Source of the DNA: Poriferisodalis sp965208925
GTDB taxonomy: Bacteria > Actinomycetota > Acidimicrobiia > Acidimicrobiales > Poriferisodalaceae
Direction: 5' to 3'
NCBI RefSeq assembly: GCF_965208925.1
Contig: NZ_OZ242364.1
Location: 3,596,001-3,660,000 of the forward strand
Length of the DNA stretch: 64,000 nucleotides
The notes below the pieces were generated by a model. That model worked only from the letters and a program-made list of their open reading frames with translations, was not told the origin of the DNA and did no database searches. Numbering within the stretch: position 1 is the stretch's first letter; each line of letters starts with the position of its first letter. Below are positions 1 to 7,690 of this stretch, one piece after another. The position numbers were made by a program, and so were the translations under genes.

Positions 1-1030
1 TCTCGAGCTGTTCGAGGAAGATGCCGTCGGCGGTGATGCGCCCGAGTGCCTGGCGGTCGGCCGAGCACGACACGGCGATGCCAACGGGGCAGCTGGCGCC
101 GTGACGGGGCAAGCGCACCACCCGCACGTCGTGGCAGAAGTACTTGCCGCCGAACTGCGCGCCGATGCCGAACTCGCGGGTGAGCTCCAGGATGCGGCCT
201 TCCCATTCGAGGTCACGGAAGCCGTGGCCGGCCTCGTCGCCGGCGGTCGGCAGCGTGTCGAGGTACTTGGCCGACGCGTACTTGGCCACCTTCACGGCGA
301 ATTCGGCCGAAGTGCCGCCGATCACCACTGCCAAGTGGTACGGCGGGCAAGCGGAAGTGCCCAGCGTGCGCAGCTTCTCGTCGAGGAACCGGGTGAGGCT
401 GTCGGGGTTCAGCAGTGCCTTGGTCTCCTGGAACAGGAAGCTCTTGTTGGCCGAGCCGCCCCCTTTTGCCATGAAGACCAGCTCGTACTCGTCGCCCGGC
501 GAGGCGTAGATCTCGATCTGGGCGGGCAGGTTGTTGCCGGTGTTGCGCTCGGTGAACATGTCGAGCGGAGCCATCTGCGAGTAGCGCAGGTTCGACGTGA
601 GAAAGGTGTCGGCAACTCCCTGGGAGATGGCTGCGGCGTCCTCGAAGTCGGGCTCGTCTGCGGTGCCGGTGAGCACCCGCTCGCCCTTGTGGCCCCAGAT
701 GATCGCCGTGCCGGTGTCCTGGCAGCTCGGCAGCACTCCCCCGGCGGCGATGTTGGCGTTCTTGAGCAGTTCCAAGGCGACGAACCGGTCGTTGGCCGAA
801 GCTTCGGGATCGTCCAGGATTGCAGCGATCGAGGCCAGATGGCCGGTGCGGAACAGGTGCGAGATGTCTCGCATGGCCTCAGCAGTGAGCAACCGCAGCC
901 CCTCGGGCTCGACCTGCAGGAAGCGCCGGCCCGCGGCGGTGACAGTTGAGACATGGTCGGACGTGAGGTGCCGGTAGGTGACGTCTGCGGGACCCGTAGG
1001 CAGCAGTTCTACGTGGGCGTACTTGCTCAT
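1..1030 (-). CDS. fumA: Class I (Fe-S) fumarate hydratase, partial (C-terminus off the left edge)
   Basis: Translating the minus strand from the ATG at 1030 gives 343 residues with no stop before the window edge. The protein matches class I, oxygen-sensitive [4Fe-4S] fumarases, which interconvert fumarate and malate in the TCA cycle. Visible signatures are the first cluster-cysteine motif LPSCQDTGTA, the ACPPYHLAVVIGG segment and the CPVGIAVSCSADRQ motif close to the edge; these are the three Cys-containing blocks of FumA-type enzymes. Family members are about 500 or more residues, so roughly a third is outside the window. The start is chosen because the N-terminus MSKYAHVELLP follows directly and the ATG overlaps the stop of a short upstream reading frame (ATGA), described separately. 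Function is confident from motifs; whether this enzyme uses another substrate of the family cannot be told here. Confidence 0.9.
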   Translation of the reverse strand, partial: MSKYAHVELLPTGPADVTYRHLTSDHVSTVTAAGRRFLQVEPEGLRLLTAEAMRDISHLFRTGHLASIAAILDDPEASANDRFVALELLKNANIAAGGVLPSCQDTGTAIIWGHKGERVLTGTADEPDFEDAAAISQGVADTFLTSNLRYSQMAPLDMFTERNTGNNLPAQIEIYASPGDEYELVFMAKGGGSANKSFLFQETKALLNPDSLTRFLDEKLRTLGTSACPPYHLAVVIGGTSAEFAVKVAKYASAKYLDTLPTAGDEAGHGFRDLEWEGRILELTREFGIGAQFGGKYFCHDVRVVRLPRHGASCPVGIAVSCSADRQALGRITADGIFLEQLE

Positions 1031-1107
1031 CGCCGCGACCTGACGTGCCGATTGGTCACATCGGCGGGGCCCGTGGGAAGCAACTCCACGTGGGCGTAGT
1101 TGCTCAT
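1027..1107 (-). pseudogene. Duplicated 5' end of the fumarase gene (26-codon remnant)
   Basis: Immediately upstream of the fumarase start lies a second, diverged copy of its first 22 or so codons: MSNYAHVELLPTGPADVT versus MSKYAHVELLPTGPADVT. This copy is out of frame with the gene by 77 nt, and its stop codon TGA overlaps the fumarase ATG as ATGA. Most nucleotide differences fall in third codon positions (GTG/GTA, GAG/GAA, CTT/CTG, CCC/CCT, GGC/GGT, GCC/GCA, GAT/GAC), so the two copies diverged while both were translated. I read it as the remaining N-terminus of a deleted paralogue. It could still act as a translated leader because of the overlapping stop and start. Confidence 0.75.
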
Positions 1108-1182
1108 TGCTTCATGCTACGGAGCTGCGCGAGTAGGTGCGCCCGCTGGCGAGGCGGCAGAACCCTCTGCTCCCGCGAGAAT

Positions 1183-1578
1183 GTGTGGGTGGCTGGCGTC
1201 GAGTCAATCAATGCGATCACGTTGCGGACCGCCGACATGGCGGCATCGGTGCGGTTCTACGAGGCGCTGGGATTCCGGCTCACCTACGGCGGGGACGAGG
1301 CGCCGTTCAGCACGCTGCGCAGCGGCGAGTGCTTCGTCAACCTCATCGCCGTGGATGATTCTGCCCAGGCCGAGACCGGTTGGGGCCGGGTGATCTTTCA
1401 TGTCGACGACGTGGATGCGCTGTATCAGCAGGCAATCGACGCGGGCCTGACCCCGCAGGCTGCGCCGCGAGATGCGCCCTGGGGTGAGCGCATGTTCCCG
1501 ATCTTCGATCCCGCCGGGCACGACCTGAGCTTCGCCAAGCGCATCCGCGCCTACGAGGTGGATCACCCCGAGCTGTGA
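1183..1578 (+). CDS. VOC (glyoxalase/bleomycin-resistance) fold protein
   Basis: About 131 residues in the typical vicinal-oxygen-chelate layout: the opening INAITLRTADMAASVRFYEALGF (beta strand, then helix with the FYxxLGF signature), a central GWGRVIFHVDDVDALYQQA strand-helix, and the closing PWGERMFPIFDPAGHDLSFAKR, which is the usual E-containing last strand. Such proteins are small metal-dependent lyases, dioxygenases or antibiotic-sequestering proteins; the substrate cannot be inferred. Start is uncertain: GTG at 1183 or 1189 fits the domain boundary, while upstream in-frame starts add unrelated residues. It is divergent from the fumarase and is followed 34 nt downstream by rarA. Confidence 0.75.
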   Translation: MWVAGVESINAITLRTADMAASVRFYEALGFRLTYGGDEAPFSTLRSGECFVNLIAVDDSAQAETGWGRVIFHVDDVDALYQQAIDAGLTPQAAPRDAPWGERMFPIFDPAGHDLSFAKRIRAYEVDHPEL

Positions 1579-1600
1579 TCCCGCCGACACGACGAGCGCG

Positions 1601-1606
1601 TACCGT
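1601..1606 (+). promoter_or_regulatory. Putative leaderless -10 element of rarA (TACCGT)
   Basis: TACCGT is followed by six bases and then the GTG start of rarA at 1613. A TANNNT hexamer 6-7 nt before the start codon is the common arrangement for leaderless transcripts in Actinobacteria, and there is no Shine-Dalgarno sequence. The inference is supported by the same spacing in front of other genes in this window. Confidence 0.4.
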
Positions 1607-1612
1607 CGGGGC

Positions 1613-2989
1613 GTGAGCGAGGGGCTGTTCGAAGCTGCGGGTGCTGAGCGCTTGGCCCGCCAGGCCCCGCTGGCAGCGCGGCTGCGGCCCCAGACGCTTG
1701 ACGAGATCGTCGGCCAGGACCATCTGCTCGCCCCCGGACAGCCGCTGCGGGAGCTGATCGAGGCCGACCGCCTGTCGTCGGTGATCCTGTGGGGGCCGCC
1801 CGGCACCGGCAAGACGACCTTGGCTCGGGTGGTCGCCGCATCCACCGCCAAGGAGTTCTGCGAACTGTCGGCGGTGAGCGCCACCGTGAAGGACGTCCGA
1901 GAGGTCATCGCGGACGCCCGGCTGCGGCTCGGCGAGCACAGCAGGGGCACGATCCTGTTCCTCGACGAAGTGCACCGCTTCAACAAGGCGCAGCAGGATG
2001 CGCTGCTGCCGGCAGTCGAGGACGGCCTGATCGTGCTGATCGGCGCCACCACTGAGAACCCGCATTTCGAGGTGAACCCGCCACTGCTGTCGCGCTCGAC
2101 GCTGTTCCGCCTGGTGCCGCTCGACGACGGCGCGCTGCGCACGCTCATCGACCGGGCGCTCGACGCCGAGGACGCGTCCGCCGACGGTGATGCCATCGAG
2201 CACATTGCTGCCCGCAGCGGCGGCGACGGCCGTCACGCTCTCACCAGCACCGAGGTGGCGGTGGCGCTCGCCGCACGCCGTCAGGAGGTAGAGGCGCTCG
2301 AAGCCATCGAGATCAGCGGCGCGGCCCATGCAGCGCTCGACACGGCTGCGGGGAGGACGCACGTCACACTGGTCGACGCCGAGCACGCGGTGGACGCCAA
2401 GGCGGTTCGCTACGGCGCCGACGGCCACTACGACACGATCAGCGCGTTCATCAAGTCGCTGCGGGGCTCGGATGCCGACGCCGGCCTGTACTGGCTGGCC
2501 CGCATGCTCGACGCCGGCGAGGACCCTCGCTTCATCGCCCGCCGCATGGTGATCCTGGCCTCAGAGGACATCGGCATGGCCGACAGCTCGGCCCTGCTGG
2601 TGGCTGAGGCTGCGGCGCGGGCCGTCGAGTATGTGGGACTGCCCGAAGCCGGGCTGAACCTGGCGCATGCGGTGGTGCGGCTGGCCACCGCTCCCAAGTC
2701 CAACCGGGTGACCGTGGCGCTTGGCCGGGCCAACGCCGATGCCCGCGCCGCCGGCGCGGGCGAGGTGCCGATCCACCTGCGAGATGCCCACTACCGGGGC
2801 GCCGCATCGCTTGGCCACGGCGAGGGCTACCTGTACCCGCATGACGACCCGAGCGGCTGGGTGCCCCAGCAGTACCGGCCCGACGAGGTGGCAGACAACG
2901 TCTACTGGGAACCCTCCGAGCACGGCCGTGAGCGCGACTTGCGCCCGGCAGATTCCGAAGTGCAATCCAGCGAACCGGCTGCCGACTGA
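1613..2989 (+). CDS. rarA: Replication-associated recombination protein RarA (MgsA/WRNIP1 family AAA+ ATPase)
   Basis: 458 residues, the usual size of RarA. The N-terminal half is a clamp-loader-like AAA+ module: LAARLRPQTLDEIVGQDHLL opening, Walker A GPPGTGKTT (about residues 63-71), Walker B ILFLDEVHRFNKAQQD, and sensor 1 GATTENP. The C-terminal half carries the helical tetramerisation part, including ISAFIKSLRGSD and ARRMVILASEDIGMAD, which are hallmarks of this family. RarA acts at stalled replication forks and in gap processing. Start GTG at 1613 is set by the TACCGT-N6-GTG pattern and by MSEGLFEAA leading directly into the domain. The stop is followed 13 nt later by the dioxygenase start, so the two may be co-transcribed, although their functions look unrelated. 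Confidence 0.93.
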   Translation: MSEGLFEAAGAERLARQAPLAARLRPQTLDEIVGQDHLLAPGQPLRELIEADRLSSVILWGPPGTGKTTLARVVAASTAKEFCELSAVSATVKDVREVIADARLRLGEHSRGTILFLDEVHRFNKAQQDALLPAVEDGLIVLIGATTENPHFEVNPPLLSRSTLFRLVPLDDGALRTLIDRALDAEDASADGDAIEHIAARSGGDGRHALTSTEVAVALAARRQEVEALEAIEISGAAHAALDTAAGRTHVTLVDAEHAVDAKAVRYGADGHYDTISAFIKSLRGSDADAGLYWLARMLDAGEDPRFIARRMVILASEDIGMADSSALLVAEAAARAVEYVGLPEAGLNLAHAVVRLATAPKSNRVTVALGRANADARAAGAGEVPIHLRDAHYRGAASLGHGEGYLYPHDDPSGWVPQQYRPDEVADNVYWEPSEHGRERDLRPADSEVQSSEPAAD

Positions 2990-3002
2990 CCACAATGGGG
3001 TC

Positions 3003-4181
3003 ATGACCGCGAACGCAGCAACGCTGGGACTCACCGAGGTGCCCATCGTCGAATACGGCGATGTCGAAGACGACATGGTCGCTTACCGCGCAGCCGGCAC
3101 CGAGCGTGCGATGACGCTCGGCAACCGCGGCCCCATCCGCTTCACGTCCGACGGCAGCCTTCATCCCGACATTGCCGAGGCCTACTCTCGCTGCGGCTTC
3201 TACGTCTTCACCGGCGTGCTCAGCGCCGCCGAGCTGGCCGACATCGAGGCCGACGTCATCGGCCTGCTCGACCGCTGCCCCACCGGTCCGGATTCCGACA
3301 TCGACCGGCATGGCCGACCGGCACTCGACGCCGGCCGCGCGGGCAAGGCCATCTCGTTCGTCCGCCCGCTGTCTGATCCCTATGGCGGCACCGATGTCGC
3401 CCACGGACGCCATCCGTTCAAGATGTTCGAGCCCGCAGCCCCCGACGGCGCACCGGAGTGGGTGGTGCAGGTCATCAGCGGCTCGCTGCAGTACTCCGAG
3501 GCCTGCCTGCGGGTGTACGCGCACCCTGGCCTGCTGGGTGTCGCCCAAGCGCTGAACGGTGCTGACTTCACGCCGTTCAATGAGGTGGTGTGGATCAAGC
3601 ACCCAGGCCTCGGCGGCTCGGTGGCCTGGCACCAGGACGGCTGGACGCACTGGGACCATCCCGAGCTTGACGAGGGCACCCACGGCTTCAATTTCATGGC
3701 TCAGCTCTATGGCTGCGATGCCACCAACGGTCTGTGGGTGGTGCCCGGTTCGCATCGCATGGGCAAGGTGGACATCAAGGCGATGTGCCAGGCAGCAGGC
3801 TCGGACCGGCTGCCCGATGCGGTGCCGCTCATCTGTGGACCCGGTGATGTTGCGATCACCAGCCGCCAGGCCATCCACGGCTCATTCGCGAACACGTCGG
3901 AGCGGCCGCGGGTCACCATCAATTTCGGCTTCCACCGTCGCCGCTCGGTGCTGGGCGTGCGCAGCGGCGGCGTCCACAATCCGATCTCGCTGTACGACGA
4001 GGCCTACATCGCCGAGCGATCTCGGGTGATCGGCTGGGCAATCGATGCCCGTTCCAAGCGTTTCAGCGATGAGACACCGTTCGTGTACCAGCCCAACACG
4101 GGGCGTGAGCACGAGTTCGTCTGGGACGACGCGGCCCGCGAGGCCATCAAGGACTACAACCTCAAAAACCTCGGCATCTAG
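3003..4181 (+). CDS. Phytanoyl-CoA dioxygenase (PhyH) family Fe(II)/2-oxoglutarate oxygenase
   Basis: 392 residues from the ATG at 3003. The double-stranded beta-helix iron site is visible: WHQDGW supplies the HxD pair near residues 205-210, and the distal histidine and 2-oxoglutarate arginine lie in IHGSFANTSERPRVTINFGF. The segment GLWVVPGSHRMGKV is also typical of PhyH proteins. Family members hydroxylate lipids, ectoine or secondary metabolites; the substrate is not identifiable here. No hydroxylation pathway neighbours are present, so the gene is functionally isolated. It ends tail-to-tail with the ABC ATPase: the two stop codons share a CTAG palindrome at 4178-4181. Confidence 0.85.
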   Translation: MTANAATLGLTEVPIVEYGDVEDDMVAYRAAGTERAMTLGNRGPIRFTSDGSLHPDIAEAYSRCGFYVFTGVLSAAELADIEADVIGLLDRCPTGPDSDIDRHGRPALDAGRAGKAISFVRPLSDPYGGTDVAHGRHPFKMFEPAAPDGAPEWVVQVISGSLQYSEACLRVYAHPGLLGVAQALNGADFTPFNEVVWIKHPGLGGSVAWHQDGWTHWDHPELDEGTHGFNFMAQLYGCDATNGLWVVPGSHRMGKVDIKAMCQAAGSDRLPDAVPLICGPGDVAITSRQAIHGSFANTSERPRVTINFGFHRRRSVLGVRSGGVHNPISLYDEAYIAERSRVIGWAIDARSKRFSDETPFVYQPNTGREHEFVWDDAAREAIKDYNLKNLGI

Positions 4182-5224
4182 GAATCGAGCGCGAGTACGG
4201 CGCTTGGGCTGATGTGCAGCTTGACGCTGGCGCCCACTGCCGGGCCTTGGGGGATGATGGCGTCCAGGGTGGTGGCGACTCCGCCGATGTCTGCTTCCAG
4301 CCGCAACTCGTAACGGTCGCCGCGGAAGCGACGCCGGACCACCGTGGCGGGCAGCTTCGCCGTCTCGTCGCCCGTGACTTCTGTGCCGTCATCGTCAGCA
4401 GCTTCCACCTCGATGCGATCGGCCCGCAGGACGAAGCTGTCCGAGCGGCCAGCGGCGCTGGCAAGCGCCGGTGGCACTTCTGAGTCGAACACATTCGTGT
4501 GGCCCAAGAATCGGGCCACCTGCGCGGTGCGGGGATCGGTCCACACCTGCTCGGGCGTGCCGATCCGCAGCAGGCGGCCGGACGCCATCACCGCAATTCG
4601 ATCGGCCAAGGCAAACGCCTCGTGATGGTCGTGGGTGACGTGAACGGCAGTGACGCCGACCTGGTCGAGCACGGGGCGCAGCTCGTTGATGAGCCGCTCC
4701 CGCAGCAGCCGGTCCAGCGAGCCGAACGGCTCGTCGAGCAGCAGCACCCGGGGCTCGGGAGCCAGCGCCCGAGCCAGCGAGACCCGTTGCGCCTCGCCGC
4801 CCGACAGCGTGGCCACGTCACGGCCCTCGAAGCCCGCCAAGCCCACCAGCTCGAGCACTTCCGCCACTCGCCGACGCCGCTCGGCGAAGGGCACTCTGGC
4901 CATGCGCAGCCCGAACGCCACGTTGCCCTCCACGTCGAAGTGGGGAAACAGCACCTCGTCCTGGAACATCAGGCCGATGCCGCGCTGGTCGGGTCGCTGA
5001 CCGGTCAGGTCACGCCCGTCGAGCTCGATCTGGCCGGCGTCCAGCGGCTGCAGCCCCGAGGCGGCCCGCAGCAGCGTGGTCTTGCCGCAGCCCGACGGCC
5101 CGAGCAGCACCACCAGCTCGCCGTCGCCGACGGCGAGATCCACCCCGTCCAGCGCTCTGAAGCCGTCGAAGTCAACGTGAGCACCCGTGATCCGAAGCGT
5201 CCCGCCGCCTCGCCCGTCTGCCAT
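4178..5224 (-). CDS. ABC transporter ATP-binding protein with C-terminal TOBE-like region
   Basis: 348 residues from ATG 5224. Walker A is GPSGCGKTT, the Q-loop is in LMFQDEVLFPH, the signature is LSGGEAQRVSLARAL, Walker B is VLLLDEPFGSLD, and the switch histidine is in AVHVTHDHHEA. About 110 residues follow the nucleotide-binding domain, ending with RRRFRGDRYELRLEADI and VKLHISPSAVLAL, which resembles the TOBE domain of CUT1/Fbp/spermidine-type importers. No permease or binding-protein gene is adjacent, so the transported solute is unknown. A TAGCGT hexamer sits seven bases upstream of the ATG. A longer start at GTG 5242 would add six residues and is less likely. Confidence 0.85.
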   Translation of the reverse strand: MADGRGGGTLRITGAHVDFDGFRALDGVDLAVGDGELVVLLGPSGCGKTTLLRAASGLQPLDAGQIELDGRDLTGQRPDQRGIGLMFQDEVLFPHFDVEGNVAFGLRMARVPFAERRRRVAEVLELVGLAGFEGRDVATLSGGEAQRVSLARALAPEPRVLLLDEPFGSLDRLLRERLINELRPVLDQVGVTAVHVTHDHHEAFALADRIAVMASGRLLRIGTPEQVWTDPRTAQVARFLGHTNVFDSEVPPALASAAGRSDSFVLRADRIEVEAADDDGTEVTGDETAKLPATVVRRRFRGDRYELRLEADIGGVATTLDAIIPQGPAVGASVKLHISPSAVLALDS

Positions 5225-5231
5225 GTGCACG

Positions 5232-5237
5232 ACGCTA
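5232..5237 (-). promoter_or_regulatory. Putative leaderless -10 element of the ABC ATPase (TAGCGT)
   Basis: Read on the minus strand, TAGCGT is followed by seven bases and the ATG at 5224, matching the TANNNT-N6/7-start pattern seen at rarA. There is no obvious Shine-Dalgarno sequence. Inference from spacing only. Confidence 0.35.
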
Positions 5238-5308
5238 CGCACTCGGTGACGCCTGCCTGAACAGGTTTCTTGACGCAGACTGATGCCTCGCGAAGGGAAG
5301 GACTGGGA

Positions 5309-6073
5309 ATGACGTCAAGGCTGAGCGGACGGACGGCGTTGGTGACGGGCGCAAGCCGGGGCATCGGCGAGCATTGCGCCCGGGCATTGGCCCGGGACGG
5401 TGCGCGGGTGGCGCTGGCTGCGAGGACCACCGACGATCTGGACCGGATAGCGGCCGAGCTGCCGCATGACCCGGTGGTGATCCAGAGCGATCTCGCCGAA
5501 GCCGGAGCAGGCGCTGATCTGGCCGCCGCTGCTGTCGGCGAACTCGGCGGGGTCGACATCTTGGTGGACAACGCAGGCCGAGGTGAGCTGCGCGAACCCG
5601 GCGGCGATCAGGCCGTCCTGCAGCTCAACTACCTGGCACCGCTGGAGACCACGCGGGCGCTGGCCCGCCAGATGGGCGAGCGCGGGCACGGCTCGGTGAT
5701 CCACATGTCGTCGATCGCCGGCTCGGTCGGCGTGAGCGAGCTGCCCACGTACGGAGCGACCAAAGCTGCGCTGGATTCGCTCACCCGCTCGCAGGCTGCC
5801 ACCTACGGCCGGTTCGGCATCCGGGTCAATGCTGTGGCGCCAGGGCTCATCATCACCGAGATGTGGGCAGCGGGGCGTGAGATCCCCGGCCTCGCCGACG
5901 GCCTCGAGCGCCATATCGCTCTGGGCCGGTGGGGAGTGCCAGAAGAGATCGCCGACGTGGTGGCCTTCCTGGCCAGCGACGAAGCCCGCTACGTCACCGG
6001 CCAGACCATCACGGTCGACGGCGGCTACCAGGGCGTCACCGCCTGGGCCAACTACCCCGCTTCCAACTCCTAG
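5309..6073 (+). CDS. Short-chain dehydrogenase/reductase (SDR) family oxidoreductase
   Basis: 254 residues, the classical SDR length. The NAD(P)-binding motif is TGASRGIG near residue 14, followed by the DNAG motif (VDNAGRG), the catalytic serine in HMSSIAGS, the YGATK catalytic Tyr-Lys pair, and the C-terminal GQTITVDGGYQ. The arginine-containing AARTT after strand 2 suggests a preference for NADP, which is weak evidence. The start at 5309 has a GGAAGG Shine-Dalgarno-like sequence upstream; an in-frame ATG at 5270 would add 13 residues without domain content. Substrate unknown. It converges on prmA with the stop codons overlapping in a CTAG tetranucleotide. Confidence 0.88.
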   Translation: MTSRLSGRTALVTGASRGIGEHCARALARDGARVALAARTTDDLDRIAAELPHDPVVIQSDLAEAGAGADLAAAAVGELGGVDILVDNAGRGELREPGGDQAVLQLNYLAPLETTRALARQMGERGHGSVIHMSSIAGSVGVSELPTYGATKAALDSLTRSQAATYGRFGIRVNAVAPGLIITEMWAAGREIPGLADGLERHIALGRWGVPEEIADVVAFLASDEARYVTGQTITVDGGYQGVTAWANYPASNS

Positions 6074-6996
6074 ACACCTCGGATCTCTCCGCTTCGGGTC
6101 CTCCGCCCATCGACCGAGACCCAATCGTCGAGCCTGACGGGATCGGTCAGTTCGATGCCATGGGGGCGATAGGCAGCGGCGACGGACGAAGCCTGCCCCG
6201 CTGAGATGCCACTGACGGCAAGCCGGCCTCCAGGCGCCACGCGGGCGGCGATGTCACCGGCTAGGGCAATCAGCACGTCGGCGGTGATGTTGGCGACAAC
6301 CACGTCGAATGTGCCAAGTTCGGCGTGGCCGACTGGGAAGGTGCCGAAGCTGGACACCCTGTCCAAGCCATTGCGGCGAGCATTGGCCTCGGCTGCCGAG
6401 ATCGCTGCAGGCTCGATATCGATGCCCACCGCCTCGGCAGCTCCCAGCCGAGCCGCTATCAGCGCCAGTACCCCACTGCCGCACCCCACGTCGAGCACTC
6501 GCTCGCCACCGGTGATGCGCTCAGCGAGCCACTCGGCGAGGAGCCGGGTGGACGGGTGGGTGCCTGCTCCGAACGCCTCGCCTGGGTCGACCTCGACCAC
6601 TGCGGGAGCGTCGGCGTCTGCCCAGGGGAAGCAAACGGCCAGCTTCCCGCCGACCGGCACCGCACGGTTGCGGTTCCGCCAGCCCACAGCGTGCGCCTCG
6701 TCGGGCGGTCCCAGCACGACGGCGTGACCGCCGGCGCGCAGCTCTGCCACCAGTCTTCGAGCGGAACGGTCGTCAGTCACCCGAATCCGGCTCACCCAGC
6801 GGCCCCGCCCCAGCCATTCGTGCGCCACCGCCAACGCCGCTGCCGCCAGCTGCTCCGGCATCAACGGGGTGGGCAGGCCACGATCTGGCAGCCCGCCGCC
6901 GTCAGCCGTCCCCAACACGACATCGTCGGCGAGCACGAGGCATGCACCGCCGTAGCGCTCGTCACCCCACAGCGCAACCGGCGGCGGATCGCTCAC
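6070..6996 (-). CDS. prmA: Ribosomal protein L11 methyltransferase-like SAM-dependent methyltransferase
   Basis: 308 residues. The C-terminal catalytic domain shows the PrmA pattern: VDPGEAFGAGTHPSTRLLAEWL (the GTxxHPTT-like block), the SAM-binding motif VLDVGCGSGVLALIAARLGA, the acidic VGIDIEPAA, and the active-site motif VVANITADVL, equivalent to the NI(L/T)A motif of PrmA. The N-terminal 100 residues are poorly conserved, as expected for the substrate-recognition domain. PrmA trimethylates L11 in the cytoplasm. Starts at GTG 6996. Stop overlaps the SDR gene stop in CTAG (6070-6073). Confidence 0.85.
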   Translation of the reverse strand: MSDPPPVALWGDERYGGACLVLADDVVLGTADGGGLPDRGLPTPLMPEQLAAAALAVAHEWLGRGRWVSRIRVTDDRSARRLVAELRAGGHAVVLGPPDEAHAVGWRNRNRAVPVGGKLAVCFPWADADAPAVVEVDPGEAFGAGTHPSTRLLAEWLAERITGGERVLDVGCGSGVLALIAARLGAAEAVGIDIEPAAISAAEANARRNGLDRVSSFGTFPVGHAELGTFDVVVANITADVLIALAGDIAARVAPGGRLAVSGISAGQASSVAAAYRPHGIELTDPVRLDDWVSVDGRRTRSGEIRGV

Positions 6997-7110
6997 CCCT
7001 GCATTCTCGCCATCAGACCGTCATGACGCCGCGTTCGGCCCGTCACAGCCCATCGCTAGGGTGGTAACCCGCCGAGGGAGGCCGCACGGCGTGGCCTTCG
7101 CAACCGCCTT

Positions 7111-7473
7111 GGGGGTGATCGGTTTCGACTTTGACGGTTGAAGTGAGAGAAGCGAGCCGTGGTCTCCGGATCCACGAAAAAGAGCCGGAAAAAAATACAA
7201 ACGCCAACGTCGATCAAGACGATCTGGTGCTCGCAGCCTGATCTCAGGTTGTGAGTTCGGCCCGATAGCCCCAGTCCTGCGGGCGTCGGTGCCATCATCT
7301 GCAGGGCTCGCCCGCCGCCCGTGCCGACGGGGCGCCGGGGACACGCACAGACGGCTACGGCGATTGGCAGGGTGTCGCTGCCCGCCATCGCCCGACAATC
7401 CCCCAGCGACTGCGCTCGGAGAAGACTCACCGAAACGTTGAAGGACGCGGGTTCGATTCCCGCCACCTCCACC
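7111..7473 (+). ncRNA. ssrA: Transfer-messenger RNA (tmRNA)
   Basis: The 5' end GGGGGTGATCGGTTTCGACTT is the canonical tmRNA start, and its first seven bases pair with CACCTCC near the 3' end. The T-arm GCGGG-TTCGATT-CCCGC occurs at about 7447-7463. The CCA end is only partly encoded (CC then G). The tag frame runs from GCC at 7203 to the TGA at 7239-7241 and encodes ANVDQDDLVLAA, ending in the protease-recognised LAA. It rescues stalled ribosomes with SmpB. smpB is not in the window. A TAGGGT hexamer at about 7055 could be the -10 element of a precursor transcript. Confidence 0.95.
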
Positions 7474-7642
7474 GCGGGCTCTAGGCGTGTTAGGTGCGCT
7501 TATTCCGGCCAGTTACAGCGATTTTTGGCTGTTTTCGGTGCTGACTGTTGGCTCCCGGCGTCATTCTAGATGGTCTGGGTGACGCTGCGCGACGTCGTTT
7601 CGGCCGGGATGGCTCTGGTCATCTGAGATCGGGCGCGTTGAG

Positions 7643-7664
7643 GCAGACGGCTTGAGCCGTCTGC
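7643..7664. terminator. Perfect 9-bp hairpin between tmRNA and the transposase gene
   Basis: GCAGACGGC-TTGA-GCCGTCTGC forms a perfect 9-bp stem with a four-base loop, followed on the plus strand by GTCAGTTTT. It lies in the 217-bp space between the tmRNA 3' end and the end of the minus-strand transposase gene, so it could end either transcript or form part of a mobile-element end. No other gene is visible in 7474-7690. Confidence 0.5.
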
Positions 7665-7690
7665 GTCAGTTTTCTGTGAGTGTGACGCAG

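Noticed and set aside
101..949. Plus-strand frame of 282 residues at the left edge
   Set aside because: It is antisense to the fumarase, whose Fe-S motifs are unmistakable.
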